Positions 58,535 to 64,000 of a DNA stretch of 64,000 bases are shown piece by piece. Position numbers and translations under genes: made by a program. Each line of letters opens with the position of its first letter. The stretch's first letter is position 1. Under the pieces are notes generated by a model, which saw only the letters and a program-made list of their open reading frames with translations, had not been told where the DNA came from and did not search any database. Origin of the DNA: Actibacterium mucosum KCTC 23349 (GTDB lineage Bacteria; Pseudomonadota; Alphaproteobacteria; Rhodobacterales; Rhodobacteraceae); NCBI RefSeq assembly GCF_000647975.1, contig NZ_JFKE01000009.1:34132-98131 (forward strand), in the 5' to 3' direction.

Positions 58535-60016
58535 ATGGCGGAACAGACCAAATCACTGACCCAGCTGGGGCTGCGCGCCCAAGGCGGGGCCGAGGCGCAG
58601 ATCACCGGCCTCAGCGTCGACAGCCGCGAGGTGAAACCGGGCCACCTCTTCGCCGCGTTACCCGGCGCGCGGGTGCATGGTGGCGAGTTTATCCAATACG
58701 CACTGCGCATGGACGCCGCCGCCATCCTGACCGACCGCGCAGGTGCGCAGATCGCCGCCGCCGAACTGGCCGCATCCAACGCCGCGCTGATCATCGCCGA
58801 AGACCCGCGTCAGGCGCTGGCCTATGCCGCCGCGCTGTGGTTCGGCGGGCAGCCCGACACCGTCGTGGCCGTCACCGGCACCAATGGCAAAACCTCGGTC
58901 GCCACATTCACCCGCCAGATCTGGGCGCTGTTGGGGTTAGAGGCCGCCAATTTCGGCACCACCGGGGTCGAGGGCGCCTTTACCGCCCCGCTCAGCCACA
59001 CCACCCCCGAACCGATCACCCTGCACAGCCTGCTGGCCGATATGCGCGCCGCCGGCATCACCCATGCCGCGATGGAGGCCTCAAGCCACGGACTGGCCCA
59101 ACGCCGCCTGGACGGCGTGCACCTGACCGCCGCCGCCTTTACCAATTTCAGCCAGGACCACCTGGATTACCACGCCAGCTTTGACGAATACTTCGCCGCC
59201 AAGGCCGGGCTGTTCACCCGCGTTCTGCCCGCTGACGCCACCGCCGTGATCAACCTGGATGACGCCCGCGGCGCCGATATGGCGCAACTGGCGACCGAGG
59301 CCGGGCAGACGCTGATCACCATCGGCCAACACCCCGAGGCGGATTTGCGCATTCAGGGCCAACGTTTCGACGCCACCGGGCAGGATCTGCGGTTTTCCTA
59401 TCAGGATCGCCCGCACCTGACCCGCCTGCCGCTGGTTGGCGGGTTTCAGGCCGCCAATGTGCTGACCGCCGCCGGGCTGGCCATCGCCGCAGGGGCCGAG
59501 CCATCGCGGGTGTTCGCGGTGCTGCCCGAGCTGACCACCGTGCGCGGCCGCATGCAGCTGGCCGCCACGCGCGAAAACGGCGCCTCGGTCTTTGTCGACT
59601 ACTCGCACACGCCCGACGCATTGGCCACCGCGCTACGCGCCCTGCGCCCGCACGTGCTGGGCCGGCTGATCGTGGTCTTTGGCGCCGGCGGTGACCGCGA
59701 CACCGGCAAGCGCCCCCTGATGGGGGCCGCGGCGGCCGAACATGCCGATCTGGCCTTTGTGACCGATGACAACCCGCGCTCCGAAGACCCGGCCGAGATC
59801 CGCGCCGCGATCCTGGCCGCCTGTCCCGAAGGGATCGAGGTGGGCGACCGGGCCGAGGCCATCCTGCGCGGCGTTGACGCCCTGCAACCCGGTGACGCGC
59901 TGCTGGTCGCGGGCAAGGGGCACGAGACCGGGCAGATCGTGGGCGATGACGTCTATCCCTTTGACGATGTTGAACAATCCTCGGTCGCCGTGGCCGCGCT
60001 GGACGGGATGATCTGA
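58535..60016 (+). CDS. murE: MurE, UDP-MurNAc-tripeptide (meso-DAP adding) ligase
   Basis: 493 residues. ATP loop TGTNGKTSVA, Mur ligase central blocks and DNPRSEDP, the motif of meso-diaminopimelate-specific MurE, near residue 410. It adds meso-DAP to UDP-MurNAc-L-Ala-D-Glu in the cytoplasm. The stop shares one base with the murF ATG. Confidence 0.95.
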   Translation: MAEQTKSLTQLGLRAQGGAEAQITGLSVDSREVKPGHLFAALPGARVHGGEFIQYALRMDAAAILTDRAGAQIAAAELAASNAALIIAEDPRQALAYAAALWFGGQPDTVVAVTGTNGKTSVATFTRQIWALLGLEAANFGTTGVEGAFTAPLSHTTPEPITLHSLLADMRAAGITHAAMEASSHGLAQRRLDGVHLTAAAFTNFSQDHLDYHASFDEYFAAKAGLFTRVLPADATAVINLDDARGADMAQLATEAGQTLITIGQHPEADLRIQGQRFDATGQDLRFSYQDRPHLTRLPLVGGFQAANVLTAAGLAIAAGAEPSRVFAVLPELTTVRGRMQLAATRENGASVFVDYSHTPDALATALRALRPHVLGRLIVVFGAGGDRDTGKRPLMGAAAAEHADLAFVTDDNPRSEDPAEIRAAILAACPEGIEVGDRAEAILRGVDALQPGDALLVAGKGHETGQIVGDDVYPFDDVEQSSVAVAALDGMI

Positions 60017-61449
60017 TGGCGCTGTGGTCTGCCGCCGACGCCGCCGCCGCCACGGGCGGGCGCGCCACCAGCAACTGGGCCGCAACAGGCGTCAGCATCG
60101 ACACCCGCTCGATCACACCGGGCGACCTGTTCGTGGCCCTCAAGGACGTGCGCGACGGCCATGATTTCGTGGCGCAAGCGCTAGACAAGGGCGCCGCCGC
60201 CGCGCTGGTCAGCCGCATCCCCGATGGCGTCGCCCCCGACGCGCCGTTGCTGATTGTCGATGACGTGCTGCCCGCGCTCGAGGCGCTGGGCCGCGCCGCC
60301 CGCGCCCGCACCACCGCGCAGGTCATCGCGGTGACGGGTTCGGCTGGCAAAACCTCGACCAAGGAAATGCTGCGCGACGTGCTGGGCGATCAGGGCAGCG
60401 TGCACGCGGCCGAGGCCAGTTTTAACAACCATTGGGGCGTGCCCCTGACGCTGGCCCGCATGCCCGCAGAGGTTGAGTATGCCGTGATCGAGATCGGCAT
60501 GAACCACCCCGGCGAAATTGCCCCGCTGGCCGCCATGGCCCGCCCCCATGTGGCGATTGTAACCACCGTGGTCGAGGCGCACCTGGCCGCCTTCAACACG
60601 CTGGCCGATATCGCCGTCGAAAAGGGTGCGATCTTCACCGGGCTGGTCCCCGGCGGCACCGCGATCTATCGCGGCGATCTGAAGGTCTCGGGCATTCTGC
60701 GCGACGCGGTGGGCGATGCGCGCGCGGTTAGCTTCGGTGCCGACGCGGCTTGCGATCTTTACCTGTCCAAGGTGACGCTTCAGGGCGACCTGACCGTGGC
60801 CGAGGCGCAGATCGACGGGCAAAACGTTCTGTTCAAACTCAACGCCGCCGGGCGGCATTTTGCCGGGAATGCGCTGGCGGTGCTGGGTGCCGTGATGGCG
60901 GTTGGCGGCGATCTGGGCCTTGCGGTGCCCGCGCTGGGTCGCTGGACCCCGCCGCTGGGACGGGGCGCGCGCGAGCGCCGGCTGCTGGACGACACCGACA
61001 CCGCGCTGTGGTTCGATCTGATCGACGACGCGTTTAACGCCAACCCGGCCTCGATGCGCGCCGCGCTCGAGGTTCTGGCCGCCGCCAACCCCGCCCACGA
61101 CGTGGGCCGCATCGCCCGTGGCCGCCGCATCGCGGTGCTGGGTGACATGTTGGAACTTGGCCCCGACGAGGCCGTGATGCACCGCGCCATCGCCGATCAC
61201 CCGCTGCTGCCCAGGCTGCAGGTGATCCACTGCGTCGGCCCCCTGATGCGCGGCCTTTACGACGCGCTGCCCGCCGCCCAACGCGGCGAATGGGTGGCGA
61301 CTGCGCCCGAGCTTGCCACCCGTGCCGGGGCGCTGATCGACGCCGGTGACGTGGTGCTGGTCAAAGGCTCCAAGGGATCAAAGGTCAGCCTCGTGGTTGA
61401 CGCCCTGCGCAAAATTGGGCATCCGGCCCCAACTTCTGACGAAAGGTAA
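60016..61449 (+). CDS. murF: MurF, UDP-MurNAc-pentapeptide synthetase
   Basis: 477 residues. ATP loop TGSAGKTSTKEM, EIGMNHPGEI, DDAFNANPASM and LGDMLELG are MurF signatures. It adds D-Ala-D-Ala. Translationally coupled to murE; mraY follows after nine bases. Confidence 0.95.
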   Translation: MALWSAADAAAATGGRATSNWAATGVSIDTRSITPGDLFVALKDVRDGHDFVAQALDKGAAAALVSRIPDGVAPDAPLLIVDDVLPALEALGRAARARTTAQVIAVTGSAGKTSTKEMLRDVLGDQGSVHAAEASFNNHWGVPLTLARMPAEVEYAVIEIGMNHPGEIAPLAAMARPHVAIVTTVVEAHLAAFNTLADIAVEKGAIFTGLVPGGTAIYRGDLKVSGILRDAVGDARAVSFGADAACDLYLSKVTLQGDLTVAEAQIDGQNVLFKLNAAGRHFAGNALAVLGAVMAVGGDLGLAVPALGRWTPPLGRGARERRLLDDTDTALWFDLIDDAFNANPASMRAALEVLAAANPAHDVGRIARGRRIAVLGDMLELGPDEAVMHRAIADHPLLPRLQVIHCVGPLMRGLYDALPAAQRGEWVATAPELATRAGALIDAGDVVLVKGSKGSKVSLVVDALRKIGHPAPTSDER

Positions 61450-61458
61450 CCGCCCCGC

Positions 61459-62541
61459 ATGCTCTACTGGCTCACCGAACTTTCCGATGGCGGCGACTTT
61501 TTCAACCTGTTCCGCTATATCACCTTCCGCGCCGGTGCCGCGTTCTTCACCGCGCTGGTCTTTGGCTTCATCTTTGGCCGCCCGCTGATCAACCTCTTGC
61601 GCCGCAAGCAGAAAAAGGGCCAACCCATCCGCGATGACGGCCCCGAAAGCCACTTTGCCAAGGCCGGCACGCCCACCATGGGCGGCCTTCTGATCCTGTC
61701 GGCGCTGGTCTTCTCCACCCTTCTTTGGGCGCGGCTCGATAACCCTTATGTCTGGATCGTGCTGCTGGTCACGGTCAGCTTCGGCCTGATCGGGTTCGCC
61801 GATGACTACGCCAAGGTGTCGAAAAACAACACCGCCGGCGTGTCGGGCCGTATCCGTATGGGGCTCGGCATCCTGATCGCCGCCATCGCAGGCTACGCCG
61901 CCACCGTCGCCCACCCCGATCCGCTGTCCGCCCAACTCGCCCTGCCGGTCTTCAAAGACACGCTGATCAATATGAGCTTCCTCTTCGTGCCCTTCGCCGT
62001 CATCGTCATCGTCGGCTCGGCCAATGCCGTGAACCTGACCGACGGTCTGGACGGTCTGGCCATCATGCCCGTCATGATCGCCGCCGGCACGCTGGGCGTC
62101 ATCGCCTATGCGGTGGGCCGCGTTGACTTCACCGAATATCTCGATGTCCACTACGTGCCCGGCACCGGCGAGATCCTTATCTTCTGTTCCGCGCTCATCG
62201 GCGGTGGCCTCGGCTTTTTGTGGTACAACGCCCCGCCCGCCGCCGTCTTCATGGGCGATACCGGATCGCTGGCCCTTGGCGGCGCGCTGGGCGCCATCGC
62301 CGTGGCCACCAAGCACGAGATCGTCCTGGCCATCGTCGGCGGCCTGTTCGTGGTCGAGGCGCTCTCGGTCATCATTCAGGTCCTCTACTTCAAACGCACC
62401 GGCAAGCGCGTCTTCCTGATGGCCCCGATCCACCACCATTTCGAGAAACGAGGCTGGGCCGAAAGCCAGATCGTCATCCGCTTCTGGATCATCTCGCTGA
62501 TCCTCGCCCTGATCGGCCTGGCCACCCTAAAAGTCCGCTAA
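61459..62541 (+). CDS. mraY: MraY, phospho-MurNAc-pentapeptide transferase
   Basis: 360 residues with about ten membrane helices. Signatures [15 protein letters not shown] (catalytic Asp pair), [10 protein letters not shown] and the HHHFE segment near the C-terminus ([10 protein letters not shown]). It makes lipid I on undecaprenyl phosphate. In most dcw clusters murD follows; here a repeat-rich gap and a TPR gene follow. Confidence 0.95.
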   Translation: MLYWLTELSDGGDFFNLFRYITFRAGAAFFTALVFGFIFGRPLINLLRRKQKKGQPIRDDGPESHFAKAGTPTMGGLLILSALVFSTLLWARLDNPYVWIVLLVTVSFGLIGFADDYAKVSKNNTAGVSGRIRMGLGILIAAIAGYAATVAHPDPLSAQLALPVFKDTLINMSFLFVPFAVIVIVGSANAVNLTDGLDGLAIMPVMIAAGTLGVIAYAVGRVDFTEYLDVHYVPGTGEILIFCSALIGGGLGFLWYNAPPAAVFMGDTGSLALGGALGAIAVATKHEIVLAIVGGLFVVEALSVIIQVLYFKRTGKRVFLMAPIHHHFEKRGWAESQIVIRFWIISLILALIGLATLKVR

Positions 62542-62561
62542 GACGCCCACCCTCACCACCA

Positions 62562-62586
62562 TCCCGCCCGGCCGACAGGCCGGGCA
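62562..62586. repeat. Hairpin repeat, copy 1
   Basis: TCCC then GCCCGGCC-GACA-GGCCGGGC then A; identical to the copy at 62736-62760. The first copy lies 20 bases after the mraY stop and may also help end its transcript. Confidence 0.75.
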
Positions 62587-62735
62587 CCCCCCGACCTCAG
62601 GCAATTGCCTGCAATCGCCCGTCGGCAGTGCATTGCTTGCAATGCACGAGAGACCGCCCCCCCGGGCGGGGGCTTCACCCCCACCCGCGGCCGCGGGCTG
62701 CCCTCTGAGCATGTCATGTTCACCCCTCACCCCGG

Positions 62736-62760
62736 TCCCGCCCGGCCGACAGGCCGGGCA
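62736..62760. repeat. Hairpin repeat, copy 2
   Basis: Identical 25 bases to 62562-62586, with partly similar flanks on both sides, so the duplicated unit may be about 50 bases. A REP-like intergenic element is possible. Confidence 0.75.
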
Positions 62761-62888
62761 GCGCCCGACCCTCCCCCCGGGAGGGCGCATTCACGCCCAC
62801 CCAGGCTCGGGCGCTGCCCTCCCAATTTCCCACTACCCAAACCCACATCCTCTGATAGTCTTTTGCCAAACGGGTAGGGTGACGAGTT

Positions 62889-64000
62889 TTGTGGGAATTC
62901 CTAAAAACCAACGCGCTTGAGGTCGGCATATTCGGCAGCCTCGCCAGTATCGTCGCGGTGCTGGTCGGCGGTTCAATCCCTGACTGGATCCGGACTCTCT
63001 TCGCCAAACCCGCCCCACCTGAACAACCCAAACCACCCCGCATCGACGTCATCACCATGACCCCACAGCAATTCGCGCAAACCCAGCGCGAGATGCTGAC
63101 CCAAACGCAGGCCGAGGTTGAAAAAACCCATGGCGCCGAACGCAGGCAACTGCAAGACAAGATCGACGAACTCAACCGCCGCCTCGCCAACCCCGAAGAG
63201 GCGCTGTCACAGCAACACGCCAAAATCCTCGACCTCGAAGCCCGTCTCGAACGCCTCGGCAACCGCATCGGCGGTGACCGCCTGACCGCCGCGCGCGACG
63301 CCCTGCGCGCCGGGGATTTCACCCTTGCCAACGACATCTTTGCCGAGGTCGACGCCGCCCGCGAACTGGACGTGCAAGAGGCCGCCTCGGCCGCCTTTGG
63401 CCTTGGCGAAGTGGCCGAGGCGCAAGTCCGCTGGGCCGACGCCGCCACCCACTACGACAAAGCCGCCCGCCTGAACCCAACCTTCGACACCCTCAATAAG
63501 GCGCGCGAATTTGCCTGGCGCAGCGGGGACTATGCCACCGCCCTGCGCCATGGCGAAGACCTGCTTGAATTGGCGCGTAAGCTGGATGATCAAGAAAAAC
63601 TGAGCTTGGCACTAAACGAACACGCAATCACGCTGCAGGACACGGGCCGGTTTGACGAGGCAGAGCCGCTTTATCTCGAGGCGCGTGACATCACCCGTGA
63701 GGTGCACGGCACCACGCATCCTGACTATGCCACCGCCCTCAACAACCTTGCCGGGTTGCTGCGGGCCACGGGCCGGTTTGACGCGGCAGAGCCGCTTTAT
63801 CGCGAGGCGCTTGAGATTGGCCGTAAGGTGCACGGCGCCGCGCATCCTGACTATGCCTCCCGCCTCAACAACCTTGCTGCGTTGCTGCGGGACACGGGCC
63901 GGTTTGACGAGGCAGAGCCGCTCTTTCGTGATGCGCTTGAGATTGACCGTAAGGTGAACGGCACCGCGCATCCTGACTATGCCTCCCGCCTCAACAACCT
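62889..64000 (+). CDS. Membrane-anchored TPR (kinesin-light-chain type) protein, 3' truncated by window
   Basis: Open frame from TTG 62889 (AGGGTGACGAG before it) to the window end, at least 370 residues. No ATG occurs before 63058; a later ATG start would lose the membrane helix. Layout: hydrophobic segment VGIFGSLASIVAVLVGG (about 12-28), Pro-rich linker, coiled coil (about 60-125), TPR-like helices, then 42-residue repeats of the TGRFDEAEPLYxEALxI type from residue 252. Function unknown; such proteins act as scaffolds or regulators. It occupies the murD position of the dcw cluster, suggesting insertion. Confidence 0.75.
   Translation, partial: MWEFLKTNALEVGIFGSLASIVAVLVGGSIPDWIRTLFAKPAPPEQPKPPRIDVITMTPQQFAQTQREMLTQTQAEVEKTHGAERRQLQDKIDELNRRLANPEEALSQQHAKILDLEARLERLGNRIGGDRLTAARDALRAGDFTLANDIFAEVDAARELDVQEAASAAFGLGEVAEAQVRWADAATHYDKAARLNPTFDTLNKAREFAWRSGDYATALRHGEDLLELARKLDDQEKLSLALNEHAITLQDTGRFDEAEPLYLEARDITREVHGTTHPDYATALNNLAGLLRATGRFDAAEPLYREALEIGRKVHGAAHPDYASRLNNLAALLRDTGRFDEAEPLFRDALEIDRKVNGTAHPDYASRLNN
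63642..64000 (+). repeat. Tandem 126-nt coding repeats
   Basis: Units start at 63642, 63768 and 63894, each 126 bases (42 codons), the third cut by the window. DNA identity between units is high, including the shared run ACGGGCCGGTTTGACG at each start, so the array is probably variable in copy number. Confidence 0.85.

Larger units (their letters stand above)
62542..62888. other. 347-base repeat-rich gap after mraY
   Basis: No gene seen. It contains two copies of a 25-base hairpin unit (62562-62586 and 62736-62760), a 12-bp palindrome AGGCAATTGCCT (62599-62610), TGCATTGC-TT-GCAATGCA (62629-62646) and CCCTCCC-CCC-GGGAGGG (62769-62785). It looks like a junction assembled from intergenic repeat elements. 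Confidence 0.6.

Noticed and set aside
56676..58556. A 626-codon minus-strand frame opposite ftsI
   Set aside because: Antisense to an unmistakable transpeptidase gene; no family features.

Overview
The window looks like a chromosomal segment of a roseobacter-group alphaproteobacterium (Rhodobacteraceae). The evidence is GC-rich coding with strong wobble bias, a roseobacter-style C-P lyase operon carrying a hexapeptide transferase, a GTTC-N7-GTTC type LexA box, an anti-Shine-Dalgarno ('cuckoo'/CcsR-like) small-RNA array, and a division/cell-wall (dcw) cluster that starts with mraZ behind a long leader. No rRNA, tRNA, CRISPR array, insertion sequence or prophage was seen.

Layout. (1) 1-9909, plus strand: end of phnH, then phnI-J-K-L-M, the phosphonate importer phnC-D-E-E, a histidine phosphatase and a hexapeptide transferase. 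PhnJ keeps its fold but has lost all four catalytic cysteine positions. (2) 9935-16320, minus strand: a second phosphonate-type operon with its own binding protein, ATPase and permease, plus a methyltransferase, a divergent PhnM paralogue, an MFS carrier and a TIM-barrel protein, but no C-P lyase core genes. An 18-nt motif is shared upstream of both importers. (3) 16493-26300, minus strand: a tightly packed run in which a NitT/TauT-type ABC importer is fused by overlapping genes to Sco, PCuAC, cytochrome c and a Crp/Fnr regulator. It is preceded by a HEAT-repeat protein, a short AprB-like ferredoxin, an AprA-like flavoprotein and a DUF971 protein. Divergent ferredoxin and ferredoxin-NADP reductase genes follow. 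This is the best candidate for an undescribed redox pathway in the window.

(4) 27556-31045: a DsbA-like protein and a phospholipid operon (PlsC, CdsA, small membrane protein, CDP-alcohol transferase-like). (5) 31216-32424: a COG0523 GTPase whose CxCC metal motif is SxSS. (6) 32494-41768: a glucuronide uptake and breakdown locus: ABC importer, GH2 beta-glucuronidase, glucuronate isomerase, an unassigned alpha/alpha-barrel-like protein and a GntR regulator, with an inverted-repeat operator in the divergent promoter. (7) 41826-52538: CofD-like protein, pyruvate carboxylase, diguanylate cyclase, UvrD helicase with a LexA box, LysR regulator and a secreted DUF1330 protein.

(8) 52662-52973, minus strand: six hairpins each displaying a CCUCCUCCC loop. 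(9) 53206-62541: Mrp ATPase, a three-repeat MraZ box, a structured leader like UpsM, then mraZ-rsmH-ftsL-ftsI-murE-murF-mraY. (10) 62889-end: a TTG-started membrane-anchored TPR protein with near-identical 126-nt repeats, placed where murD would normally follow.

Protein identities come from reading motifs and from knowledge of the families. No database search was run.
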